A stretch of 64,000 bases of DNA, from NCBI RefSeq assembly GCF_037176765.1, contig NC_090023.1:99681366-99745365 (forward strand), in the 5' to 3' direction. Under the pieces are notes generated by a model, which saw only the letters and a list, made by a program, of their open reading frames with translations, did not search any database and was not told where the DNA came from. The position numbers and the translations under genes were made by a program. Of the stretch, positions 12,738 to 22,029 are shown piece after piece; position 1 is the stretch's first letter; each line of letters starts with the position of its first letter. The DNA is from Anolis sagrei. Lineage: Eukaryota; Chordata; Lepidosauria; Squamata; Anolidae.

Positions 12738-13120
12738 AGACTGTTAGAGTTGGAAGCGACCAAAGGGCTATCCAGTCCAAGCCCCTGCCATGCAGGAAAA
12801 CAACAATCAAAGCGCTCCAAACAGATGACCATTCAGTCTCTGTTTTAAAATGTCCAGAGAAGAGACGCCGCCACCCTCCAATGCAGCATATTCCACTGTC
12901 AAACAGCTCTTACTGCCAGGAAGGGGTTTTTTTTTCTATTGTTTAAGTGGAATCTCTTTTCCTGCAGTTTGAATCCATTGCTCCATTGTGTCCTAGTCTC
13001 CAGAGGAACAGAAAACAAGTTTCCCCCCTCCTCAATGTGCCACCTTCTCAAATATTTAAACATGGCTATCATCTCAGCCTTCTCTTCTAAATGAGCCACT
13101 AGACACCAAAAACACGTTCC
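12738..13120 (-). mobile_element. CR1-type LINE 3' end
   Basis: In reverse orientation it shows the CR1 terminus (GTTAGAGTTGGAAGCGACC, TATCCAGTCCAAGCCCCTGC) and 3' UTR/ORF2 remnants up to GGCTATCATCTCAGCC. It is decayed. Confidence 0.8.
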
Positions 13121-14330
13121 ACGTTGGGCATAATTAGAAACAAAACTGCCAATATCATACAGCCCAAACAAATGGGTGAATGTATGGGATGAGCTTGCTG
13201 CAATTTTTTATGTTACCTATATAATTTACTGCATATGTATCGGTTTTATTTTCACACCTGCACACATAAAAAGTCATGGTGGGATTAGCTACGCCAGCTC
13301 AGGGGCCCAGTCCAGTAATGACACACTGATGCTGGATACTATTGACAATAAGAACACCATTACTAATAGCTTTCCAGTCAGAGTTTTCCACCAATGAAAA
13401 TGAGCTGCCAGAACAAACAACCGCTTCTAGGGTGAAATAGTACTTCCACCCCATCCTAACTAGCTCCCAGCCTGCAGATTTAGGGATTAGGGATGTTTTT
13501 ATCTGTCAGCCCAGACTCTGCACATCTCTATGAACAATCTGCACGGTCACGTACAATTCGATAATTGAGCTAAGAAGCAGAGGAAGAGGCAAGTAAAATT
13601 AAAATATCAGATCATTGCCTTGTGGCAAGGGATTAAAGGCAGGCCTTGTAAAATTCAATATTTTCTTAAGTGACCACTGCATGCACTGTTGTTTCGGAGA
13701 GTGTTTCTGATTACAGAGGAAACCACCCCACTGGCTCCAAAACACTATTTGTATATTTCACTTGCCCTACTTCCCAAAGCACTTTATTATTTGGCTTCTA
13801 GACATCAGTACTTCTACATTTTCAGGTTACTCGCACCATTAGGAGAAGCACAGAAAGGATGAAAAGAGTCAACAGAGAACCTAAACTCTCTGTATCTCTA
13901 TAATGGTGCTTTCTTTTGCTTGTACAAAGAGTGCATAGCAATTAGAAGCTACTTGGTCACAAGCCAAGAAATACCATCCAAATTGATCATCTCTGTATTC
14001 TGTTCTACTGGTGAGGTTTTTCCCCCCACTGCAAGTTGTTAAATTATTTAAACCATTGAAAGACCCTCTTCGACCATCTCAGACCATTATAACAATATTA
14101 AGGGAACACAACATAGTAATATATGAAAATGTATGCAACCATCTCTGTTCATTTCTATCAACTGCATTTTTTTTGCAGATGTACTATAAAATTTCCTTCA
14201 CAGTGTCAGGATGAGTTCAAAGGGACATGCTTACAAGTCAGGGTTAGATAGATAAATACATAGATAGACACACATACACACAGAGAGACAAACACACACA
14301 TATATATTTCATGAAAAACCGAATGTATGT
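13120..14330. other. Unassigned DNA
   Basis: No gene or named repeat, apart from short TA/CA-rich runs near 14270-14305. Confidence 0.5.
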
Positions 14331-14646
14331 AAAAGGTAAAGGTAAATGTTTCCCCTGACATTAAATCTAGTTGTCTCCAAATCTTGGGGGTGATGCCCAT
14401 CTCCATTTCTAAGCCGAAGAGCTGGCATTATCCATAAACACCTCTACAGTCATGTGGCCAGCATGACTGCATGGAGCGCTGTTACCTTTCTGCCAGAGCG
14501 GTACCTATTGATCTATTCACATTTGCATGTTTTCAAACTGCTAGGTTGGCAGAAGCTGGGCCTAACAGTGGGAGCTCACTCCACTCTCTGGATTCAAACC
14601 ATCAGTTTTTCAGTCTGCAAGTTCAGCAGCTCAGCAGTTTAACCCC
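14331..14646 (-). repeat. tRNA-derived SINE (type A)
   Basis: Minus-strand copy: tail TTTACCTTTACC at 14331-14350, body GGTACCGCTCTGGCAGAAAG, and a head truncated at the GTTAAAC of box A. Confidence 0.85.
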
Positions 14647-14664
14647 AATTTTAAAATTGGGAGA

Positions 14665-14852
14665 ACCAGCACGGTTGTTAATGGTTTAATGGTTGGACGA
14701 GGACTCTGGAAATCAGGGCTTGAAACCTCACTCAGCCTCAGAGGAAGACAAAGGCAAAATCCCTCTGAACAAATCTTGCCAAGAAAACCCCATGATAGCT
14801 TCACCTTAGAGACTCTGTAAGCCAGATATGATTTGAAGGCCCACAACAATAA
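14665..14852 (+). repeat. tRNA-derived SINE with Bov-B-like tail (type C)
   Basis: GGACGAGGACTCTGGAAATC, CTCAGCCTCAGAGGAAGACA, AATCTTGCCAAGAAAACCCC and the tail GATATGATTTGAAGGCCCAC followed by AACAATAAC identify the family. Confidence 0.7.
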
Positions 14853-15371
14853 CTTTTAAATAAGTAACAAAAAAAAACTTTGATTAGATGACAGCCAAAC
14901 TGAATTCAAGATTTAATTGACAGAAAGACTAGCATCTGAAGTATATTGTTGGCAGATCTAAGACTAAACTAAAAACATCAACATTCCGTTTATCAAGGAT
15001 GTGTACACAATATTAAAATGCAAACTGGCTGTGTTTCTAGAAAAATAAATCTGTTAGTATTTGTCAATAAGAAACGGTTGCCTTCACTATGTGTGCTTGC
15101 TTGGACCAAGTTCCGCAATGTTCAGTGTGGCCTAATCCCTGACAAAAAGGCACAGGATAGTAGTCTGAAAGCAGGCCTCTGTGTGCTAAGTGCTGGTATC
15201 CTATATATGTGTCCACACAGAAGAAGAAAAAAGGTACAGCTCTCCAGATACTGGAATATAACCCATCTTTCACTATGCTCTACTGGTACTGAGGACACTA
15301 GTCTTTCTGTCAATTGTACTCATGTATAAGTTGACCTCATGTATCAATTGAGAGCTGGTTTGGGGACCAAA

Positions 15372-15591
15372 ATTCTGGTTGAGAAACGGCAAGTCTCTTC
15401 CGGTGTGAGAGAATTGCCCATCTGCGAGGACATTGCCTAAGGGACGCCCAAATGTTTTACTATCCTGTGGGAGACTTCTCTCATGTCCCTGCATGAGAAT
15501 CTGGAGTTGACAGACGGGAGCTCACCCCACTCCCCGGATTCAAACCGCTGACCTTTCAGTGAGCAGTACTCACCCATTGCGATACTGGGGG
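15372..15591 (-). repeat. tRNA-derived SINE (type B) nested in a MITE
   Basis: Reverse-orientation body: GGGACGCCCAAATGTTTTAC, GAGACTTCTCTCATGTCCCT, then CCCCGGATTCAAACCGCTGA (box B). It splits the host MITE. Confidence 0.85.
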
Positions 15592-16048
15592 CAATATGAC
15601 TCATGGATAAATTGATACTCATTCTGTGAAGGGAGAAAGACCCAGTGCTGACTCAGGGGCCCAGCTGCCCATCGCCATTCCTCTGCTCAGAACTGTCTTT
15701 TAGGTTCTTCCAGGACTGACTCAGCTCTTGCCTTTTGGCCCTCTGCTCAGAGAATGAGGTGGTTTGTTTCAGCAAGTTAAGGCACAGTACTTACATTGAC
15801 CTGTGGGTAAGTTGAGGGTCATTCCACAGAGAGGGGCAAGTGCCAATGCCACCTAAGAGGGCCTGCCGCCCCCAGCCAAGCACCCAAAAAGGACAGAAGA
15901 ACGTAAAGAGGGTCGGTGCTTCTTTGAGGTTATCCCAGGATGGACTCATCTCACTTCACACTGCTTTACATAGAGGAGGGAATGGTTCCTTTTTTGATAA
16001 GAGTTACAGCACAGTACTTATACTGACCCATGGAGAAGCTGGTCCAGG

Positions 16049-16049
16049 T

Positions 16050-16080
<31 letters not shown>

Positions 16081-16140
16081 GGTCACTTCTACCCCGCCCT
16101 TCTCAACCCCCGAGGGGGGTTCTGGGGGTTGTTGTTTTTT
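16049..16140 (-). mobile_element. L2-type LINE 3' end with (TTTA)n
   Basis: A (TTTA)n run at about 16051-16080, then CTACCCCGCCCTTCTCAACC, the reverse complement of the L2 3' end. Confidence 0.7.
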
Positions 16141-16189
16141 TACCAAAATTTCTAGACTTATACTTGAGTGTACAGGGCAAATAAATTGA

Positions 16190-16545
16190 TTTCTCCATCC
16201 AAGAGGGCCAGAAATGGTGCCACAGCAGAGATTGCTGAAAGTGCTAGTGTTTCTTTTAGGCCCTTTCAACCCTGCAAGATTATCAAAGCAGATAATCCAC
16301 ATGATTATATGAATCTTCACTGCCATATAATTCAGTTCAAAGCAGATAATCTGGATTTTATATGGTAGTGTAGAAGAAGCCTTAAGTTTCTCACAGAATG
16401 GACCTTTCTTCTTTAAGAAAGGGACGGCTCCTTTCTTTTGAGATGGGTTAAAGTACAATACTGTACTCACATTGACCCATGGATAAGTCATTTTGGTATT
16501 GTTTTTCTGATTAAAATGTTTGGCCTTATACATGAGCATGTAGGG
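16190..16545. mobile_element. Second MITE of the CTCATGTATAAGT family with a nested MITE
   Basis: AGAGGGCCAGAAATGGTGCC at the left and TTATACATGAGCATGTAGGG at the right match the copy at 30205. An unrelated small palindromic MITE (about 16258-16382, AAAGCAGATAATC on both arms) interrupts it. Confidence 0.55.
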
Positions 16546-16639
16546 TATGTAAAACACCTCATCCAAGTATTTTTGCCCCTTACTTCCAGGTGGAGCCACA
16601 GTCCAGCATCCCCTGGAAGATCACCCTGAATGACACTCC

Positions 16640-17113
16640 AGTTTCTTGGTCGCTGTGAGTTTTCACTGAACTATTATCTGTTTGAGGCAAGTGTGAATGC
16701 TGCAATTGATTACCTTGATTAGCACTGAATAGCCTTGCAGCTTCAAGGCCTGGCCGGTTGCTGCCTGGGGACCCTTTGTTGGGAGGTGTTAGCTGGCCCT
16801 GATTGAATCTTGTCTGGAATCAACCCCCAGGCAGCAACCAGCCCGGCTTTGAAGCTGCAAAGCCATTCAATGCTAATCAAGGTGGCCAATTGCAACATTC
16901 ACACTTGCCTCAAGCAGACAAGAGTTCTTTCTCCCACTTTGGACATTCCAGATATATAAACCTCACTTGCCTAGTTTCCAACAGAGCTCACAACCTCTGA
17001 GGCTGCCTGCCAAAGATGTCAGGAGAGAATGCTTCTGGAACATGGCCCCACAGCCCAGAAAACTTACAGCAACCCAGTGATTCCGGCCATGAAAGCCTTC
17101 GACAACACTCCAG
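16640..17113 (+). mobile_element. Penelope-like element 3' ends, inverted pair
   Basis: A fossil retroelement terminus. A short minus part (16645-16800) is joined to a plus part (about 16801-17113). The plus part shows TTCACACTTGCCTCAAGCAG, AACCTCTGAGGCTGCCTGCC, AGAGAATGCTTCTGGAACAT and the conserved end GATTCCGGCCATGAAAGCCT. No coding part is retained. Confidence 0.75.
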
Positions 17114-17577
17114 TTCCTCTTTCCAAAAATGCCTAGATATGTATAATAATAAACACTCCACCTCTGTGTATGAAGGCGACTGTGGTCTTATTGGGACAAC
17201 AACACAGGTTCATCCAAAGCTTAAGTCACCCAAGGGAGCGGGGCCCTTGAAATAAAGGAAACGGGAGGGAAACTTTGAAGAACAAAGGCCTTGACCCCTC
17301 CTCGCGCTCACCCGGCCGCCAAGCGGGAAGAAAGGCAGGCCAACGGGGGCTCCCAGTCCAGGAGAAGCCACATGGCTGGAGGGGGGCACCCCGTCACGTG
17401 GCTCCCGGCGGCCAACGGCAGCCCAGGACGGGCGGCGCAGGCCCCGCCCCCGCCTCGCTCCCAGGCCCGCTTTCCGCCCGTCCGGCCACCTTCGGGACCT
17501 CGGCGCATGCGCAGAAGAGCCCGGCGCGCGGTCGCGGGGCTGGCAACTCGGACCAGAGCAGGGCCTAGGCACTCGCC

Positions 17578-17650
17578 AGGTGTTTTGGACTCCAACTCCC
17601 AGAAGCCTCGGCTGCCTTACCCGATGGTGAGGGATTCTGGGAGATGGAGT
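17578..17650. mobile_element. hAT MITE core fragment inside the CpG island
   Basis: CAGGTGTTTTGGACTCCAAC and a mirrored GGGATTCTGGGAGATGGAGT match the core of the CAGGCATGGGCAAAC family; the termini are gone. Confidence 0.5.
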
Positions 17651-17812
17651 CTAAATCAGTCACCCGGGAAAACAGTTCCTGGGGATAGGATAGGCCGCTG
17701 GGGCGCTCCCTTCAGCCACAAAGCCGCCCGCTCTCGCCTTTTCGGCTGGGCCTCGGCTGGCGGGCCTGGCCACAGCCCTGGCTCTCCCCCAGGACGCGAG
17801 GCGTTCGCTTAC

Positions 17813-17990
17813 CTTGTGGCTCCGGGCTGGAGGGGCGGCCGGTCCGTCTCCCCCGCTACCAGCCCGGCGGGCTCACGCTCGTGCCGCCACCGCCGAGGAG
17901 GGGGAGGCCGAGGAGGAGGCCGGCAGCGCACAAGAGCCCTATTGTACTATTGCCGCCGCTTCTGGTGCTGCTGCTGCTAGCGCTGCTCCT
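17813..17990 (-). other. JADE3: Probable non-coding exon 1 of JADE3
   Basis: On the minus strand the GC-rich block ends with a near-consensus donor, CCACAAG|GTAAGC (GT at 17812-17811). There is no good plus-strand donor in the same block. Human JADE3 begins with a non-coding first exon, which fits the lack of a convincing frame here. The 5' boundary (about 17990) is a guess from where the CAG/GCC-rich part starts. Confidence 0.4.
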
Positions 17991-18154
17991 GCCGCCTTCG
18001 CCTCGGAGGCTCCTCCTCTTCCCCTTCCTTCCCTTCTCTCTCTCTCTCTCCCTCCCTGTTGGCGCTTCCCTTTCGCCCGGCTTTGGCACCTGCTGCTTGC
18101 CCCCGCCTCGCCTTGGCCCGCTGTCGCCCACCGGGGCCTCCTTAAGAGCAGGCA

Positions 18155-18325
18155 CGCAGGGGAGGGAGGGAAGGAAAGGAGGGAAGGGAAGGGAAGGGAA
18201 GGGAAGGGAAGGGAAGGGAAGGGAAGGGAAGGGAAGGGAGGGGAGGGGAGGGGAAGGGAAGGGAGGGGAAGGAGGGAGGGAGGGAGGGAGGGAGGAAGGA
18301 AGGAAGGAAGGAAGGAAGGAAGGAT
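18155..18325. repeat. (AAGGG)n / (AAGG)n polypurine tract
   Basis: An almost pure G/A tract on the plus strand starts as GGAGG/GGAAAGG. It continues as about a dozen GGGAA units, then GGGAGG/GGGAA mixes, and ends in (GGAA)n. It lies a few hundred bases upstream of the presumed JADE3 start. Long open frames across it (plus and minus) are artefacts of the repeat. Confidence 0.95.
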
Positions 18326-18521
18326 CGAAGGATCCCCTCCGAGGCCTCCGTTGCCCTCTGCTGAAGCGCCCTCTCCACTCCTGCTTCCCACAACCAGCCA
18401 CATTTCTCAAAATCCAATCTCCACAGGGACAGAAAGTGAGGTGGAATCTTCTGGACAGGGGCACAGCCAGCAAACCATACCCCACATGGGGTATTCGCCT
18501 TTTCCTATGCTATCCAAAGCA

Positions 18522-18590
18522 TATGTTAGGAATTCTGGGAGTTCAAGTCCCAAACACCCAGAGGGCCCACATTTGGCCATGCCTGATCTA
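18522..18590. mobile_element. hAT MITE half (CAGGCATGGGCAAAC family)
   Basis: TTAGGAATTCTGGGAGTTCA, CCAAACACCCAGAGGGCCCA and the right end TTTGGCCATGCCTG are present; the left arm is missing. Confidence 0.7.
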
Positions 18591-18596
18591 CACAGT

Positions 18597-18926
18597 GGTT
18601 CCCAATCTGTGCTCCATGGACCAACAGAGGTCAGCAAGAACTAAACTATGGTCTGCGGCCTTATTTATTTACTTACTGTATTTCTATACCGCCCTTCTTA
18701 GTCTATCAGCGACTCAAGGCAATTTACCACTAATCAGTATACATAATATCAAAATACAAATTAAAACATAAAAACAGTTTAAAACCACAGCAACACAATA
18801 AAACCCTTACTGTTAGTACTCTGTTGCAACAAGAGCGACTGGTCGCACAAAACCCTCTTATGGTGCCAAGGCTTATTAAATATGGTGTTCTGTGGGTGAG
18901 CAGATAACAACTGCTGAATGCCATAT
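18597..18926 (+). mobile_element. hAT non-autonomous element (GTGGTCCCTG family) split by an L2 end
   Basis: Starts AGTGGTTCCCAATCTGTGCT and continues after an insertion with CTGTTGCAACAAGAGCGACT and GGTGAGCAGATAACAACTGC. An L2 3' end in reverse orientation (about 18661-18800, TTTCTATACCGCCCTTCTTA) interrupts it. It is 3'-truncated by the CR1 that follows. Confidence 0.75.
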
Positions 18927-19470
18927 CATAGAATCAGAGTTGGAAGAGACCTCATGGGCCATCCAGTCCAACCCCCTACCAAGAAGCAGGGAAATCACCT
19001 TCAAAGCACCCCCAACAGATAGCTATCCAGCCTCTGTTTAAAAGCCTCTAAAGAAGGAACCTCCACCACACTCCGGGGCAGAAAGTTCCACTGCTGAACC
19101 GCTCTCACAGGAAGTTAATGTTCAGGTGGAATCTCCTTTCCTTTAGTTTGAAGCCATTGTTCCACATCCTAGTCTCCAGGGCAGTTGAAAACAAGCTTGT
19201 TCCCTCCTCCTTAAGACTTCTTCGCACATATTTATACATGGCTAAACATGCCCAGCTCTTTAAGCCACTCATCATAGGGCTTGTTCTCCAGACCCTTGAT
19301 CATTTTAGTCGCCCTCCTCGGGACACATTCCAGCTTGTCAATATTGCTCTTCAATTGTGGTGCCCAGAATTGGACACAATATTCCAGGTGTGGTCTAACC
19401 AAGGCAGAATAGTGAGGAAGCATGACTTCCCTGGATCCTTGTTTCCACAAACAGCCATATTCCTATGATT
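18927..19470 (-). mobile_element. CR1 LINE 3' end with RT C-terminus
   Basis: The minus-strand frame at 19450-19232 contains [20 protein letters not shown] and [11 protein letters not shown], the C-terminal reverse-transcriptase signature of CR1 ORF2. The 3' end reads TCATAGAATCAGAGTTGGAA on the plus strand (18927). The copy is 5'-truncated and a fossil. Confidence 0.92.
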
Positions 19471-19522
19471 TCATAGCAGTGTGCCAGGCCAGTACCAAGT
19501 GGTTCATTGTACTGTATAGATC

Positions 19523-19842
19523 CCCTGGTTGTGTACTGGGTTAAACCGCTGAGCTGCTCAACTTTCTGGCCAAAAGGATAGTGGTTCGAATCTGGTTAGC
19601 GGGGTGAGCTCCCGCTGTTAGCCCCAGTTTCTGCCAACCTAACAGTTCGAAAACTGTTGAGTAGATCAATAGGTACCACTCAGGCAGGAAGGTATCAGCA
19701 CTCCATGCAGTCATTCTGGCCACATGACCTTGGAGGTGTCTGCGGACAATGCCGGCTCTTCGGCGTAGAAATGGAGATGAACACCACCCCACAGGGTTGG
19801 ACATGACTAGACTTAATGTCAAGGGGAAACCTTTATCCTTAC
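19523..19842 (+). repeat. tRNA-derived SINE (type A)
   Basis: Head TGGGTTAAACCGCTGAGCTG with box B GGTTCGAATCTGG; body AACTGTTGAGTAGATCAATA; tail GTTGGACATGACTAGACTTA then GGGGAAACCTTTATCC. Confidence 0.9.
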
Positions 19843-19900
19843 CAATAGATCCGCATAATATGTTGGGAGTTTTACCCTCAAGAAGACCTTGGGTGAATCC

Positions 19901-20106
19901 ACAATGTGGAAGTCATGCAGTCTGACACCACTGTAATTGTCTTTGCCACCTTCAATGCAATGGAATCAGGGTCTTTGTAGTTTTACAACACCTTCAGCCT
20001 TCTCTGCCAGAGTGATAGTGCCACACCAAACTACAAATCCCAGGATGCCACAGCATTGAGCCACAGCAGTTTAAGTGGGCTCAAACTGCAATGATTCTAC
20101 AATGTA
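19901..20106. mobile_element. Palindromic MITE (AGTTTGACACCAC family)
   Basis: CAGTCTGACACCACTGTAAT at the left and CAAACTGCAATGATTCTACA at the right, with CCTTCAGCCTTCTCTGCCAG in the core. It is followed directly by another MITE. Confidence 0.7.
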
Positions 20107-20109
20107 GAT

Positions 20110-20236
20110 CAGTGGTTTTCAACCTGTAGGTCCCCAGGTGTTTTGGCCTTCAACTCCCAGAAATCCTAGCCAGTTGTTGGGATTTCTGGGAGTTGAAGGC
20201 TAAAACATCTGGAGACCCATAGATTGAGAAACACTG
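20110..20236. mobile_element. hAT MITE (CAGTGGTTC family), 127 bp
   Basis: Termini CAGTGGTTTTCAACC / TTGAGAAACACTG, a mirrored CAACTCCCAGAAATCC core, and an exact 8-bp duplication ATGTAGAT (20102-20109, 20237-20244). Confidence 0.92.
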
Positions 20237-20980
20237 ATGTAGATGAATCTCTTGTTTGAGCTGGAGCATTCTGAATTCAGAGATCTAGCCATGTTGGTCT
20301 GGGCCAGAGTTTTACAGGATAGAAAGAGATCTTGTAGCACCTTTGGGACTGAAAAAAGGAAATTAGTAACCTTCGCTTTCTTAGACATAAGCCTGGCTGC
20401 TGTTTTATTGCACGGCTCAGAAAGTGAGGTTATATTCCCACTGGTTTTGAAACCCAACTATCCAGAAATCCCAGGCCTGCTACTATCATAGAAACCAAAA
20501 CCTAACAATGCGGTTAGTTAAGTGTGCTTCTCCTTTTTTTGTTTTTAAATAAACTGCATTCCTCCACAGATAGTTGGCTAGGTCAAAGACCAACTGCTTG
20601 TTCGCTTAACCAAAGCAAAGATTTTATCGATGCATAGGTCACAGTCATGCACCACAAAATATGCCTGTGGGGTATTGTGTACATATGCAAGTACAGTAAC
20701 TCTGAATGGAAGAAAAATTATGGGGAACTCTCTTATTGCAAACAAAACTCAAAATGAACTCCCAAAAAGCAGTTAGTATGACAGGGGACGGGGCATAGTG
20801 TACAGGTAGTTGCTCAAGCAGAAGATTGGTCGGAAGGTATTTTTCCTATAGAGTCTGAGGCCCACCTTTACTCAAACTACTAAAAGTACACAAAGTACTA
20901 GCCACTGGCAAGAACTTGAGGGAAGAGGGAGTGATCTAGGGGCTATAAATATGGTGTAGGTGTTATGCAGAAATTATATA

Positions 20981-21201
20981 CAATGGGCCCTTGGTATCTG
21001 CTAGTGTTTGGTTCCAGGATTCCCCATGGATACCAAAATCTGTAGATGCTCAAGTCTCCTTAAATACAATGATGTAGTAAAATGGTGTCACTGATATAAA
21101 ACAGAAAAATAAAGATTTTCTTTTCGGATATTTTTAGTAAATTCAAGCCATGGATGGCTGGATCTGTGGATACAAAATCTGTGGATATGGAGACCTGACT
21201 G
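20981..21201. mobile_element. MER2-like (Tigger/pogo-type) MITE
   Basis: CAATGGGCCCTTGGTATCTG and GATACCAAAATCTGTAGATG at the left, ATGGATGGCTGGATCTGTGG and the GACCTGACTG terminus at the right, flanked by TA on both sides. This resembles mammalian MER2, a pogo-type element with TA targets. Confidence 0.7.
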
Positions 21202-21708
21202 TATTTGTCAGTCACATGACAAGGAGATTGGTCTTAGCAACACTAAGTTCTAAATTAAGACAAAACAAATGAGTGGACTTTAGAGCAAGTCAAGCGGGAT
21301 CTATCACTAAAAGTGAAAATGAGTTTAAAAATGATTGGTTCAAGGAAACCACTGCCCTTGTAAGACTTGAGAAGGGTTCTTACTTACAGGGTGTCTTGGA
21401 GGTCTCTTATTCATAGTGTTGCCATAAGTTAAAATCGACTTGACAATGAACGATGTCCTACTTAGTTGTGCTAAAAATATAAGAGTTCAACTAGAAGCCC
21501 ATGTGACTTGAGAATTAATAAATATGCAAGTTGAGTTCAGCACATTTTATCTCCATACAGATATATCCTTAAGCAGTTATTTAAACGCAAATAAGTAAAA
21601 TGCACATGAAAACCACTGCAGACATGAGAACCTCATTATTGCTCCAAAAAATATTCACACCACAAAATGGATTTTTGTCTCACTAGGTCCTCTAGTGCAA
21701 TTCTATGA

Positions 21709-22021
21709 AAAGGTAAAGGTTTTCCCCTGACGTTAAGTCCAGTTGTGTCCGACTCTGGGGGTTGGTGTTCATCTCCATTTTCTAAGCCAAAGGGCTGGCG
21801 CTGTTCATAGACACCTCAAAGGTTATGTGGCTGGCATGACTGCATGGGGTGCCATTATCTCCTACCGAAGCGGTACCTATCGATCTACTCACATTGACAT
21901 GTTTTCGAACTGCTAGGTTGGCAGAAGCTGGGCCTAACAGTGGGAGCTCACATCGCTCCCTGCGACCTTTTGATCAGCAAGTTCAGCAGCTCAGTGGTCT
22001 AAACCCACTGTGCCACTGGAG
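21709..22021 (-). repeat. tRNA-derived SINE (type A)
   Basis: Minus-strand copy: tail AAAGGTAAAGGTTTTCCCC on the plus strand, body ACTGCTAGGTTGGCAGAAGC, and box A at 21995-22012. Flanks TGCAATTCTATG / TGCAATATTATG suggest a target duplication. Confidence 0.9.
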
Positions 22022-22029
22022 GCCTGTGC

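Larger units (their letters stand above)
15318..16172. mobile_element. MITE with CTCATGTATAAGT termini, interrupted by a SINE and an L2 end
   Basis: The left end TACTCATGTATAAGTTGACC and the right end GACTTATACTTGAGTGTACA are inverted. The interior (GGTTCTTCCAGGACTGACTC, CACAGTACTTAC) is partly present twice. A SINE (15372-15591) and an L2 tail (16049-16140) are inserted in it. The superfamily (mariner-like?) is not settled. Confidence 0.6.
17250..18150 (-). promoter_or_regulatory. JADE3: CpG island, probable JADE3 promoter
   Basis: About 0.9 kb of G/C- and CpG-rich DNA contains a core NRF1 palindrome GCGCATGCGC at 17503-17512, an E-box GTCACGTG at 17393-17400 (USF/CLEAR-like), and several GC boxes (for example GCCCCGCCCCCG near 17440). 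In mammals the gene downstream of RP2, in the same orientation, is JADE3 (PHF16). Here that means a minus-strand gene to the left of RP2, exactly where this island lies. Identity rests on synteny, not on coding sequence. Confidence 0.55.

Noticed and set aside
1-17800. JADE3 coding exons
   Set aside because: Scanned for the conserved N-terminus and PHD-finger cysteine patterns on the minus strand and found none; they probably lie further left.
17814-18771. Long open frames of 230-296 codons over the CpG island and purine tract
   Set aside because: They are low-complexity G/P/R/E/K products of GC richness and the AAGGG repeat, present on both strands, with no known domain.
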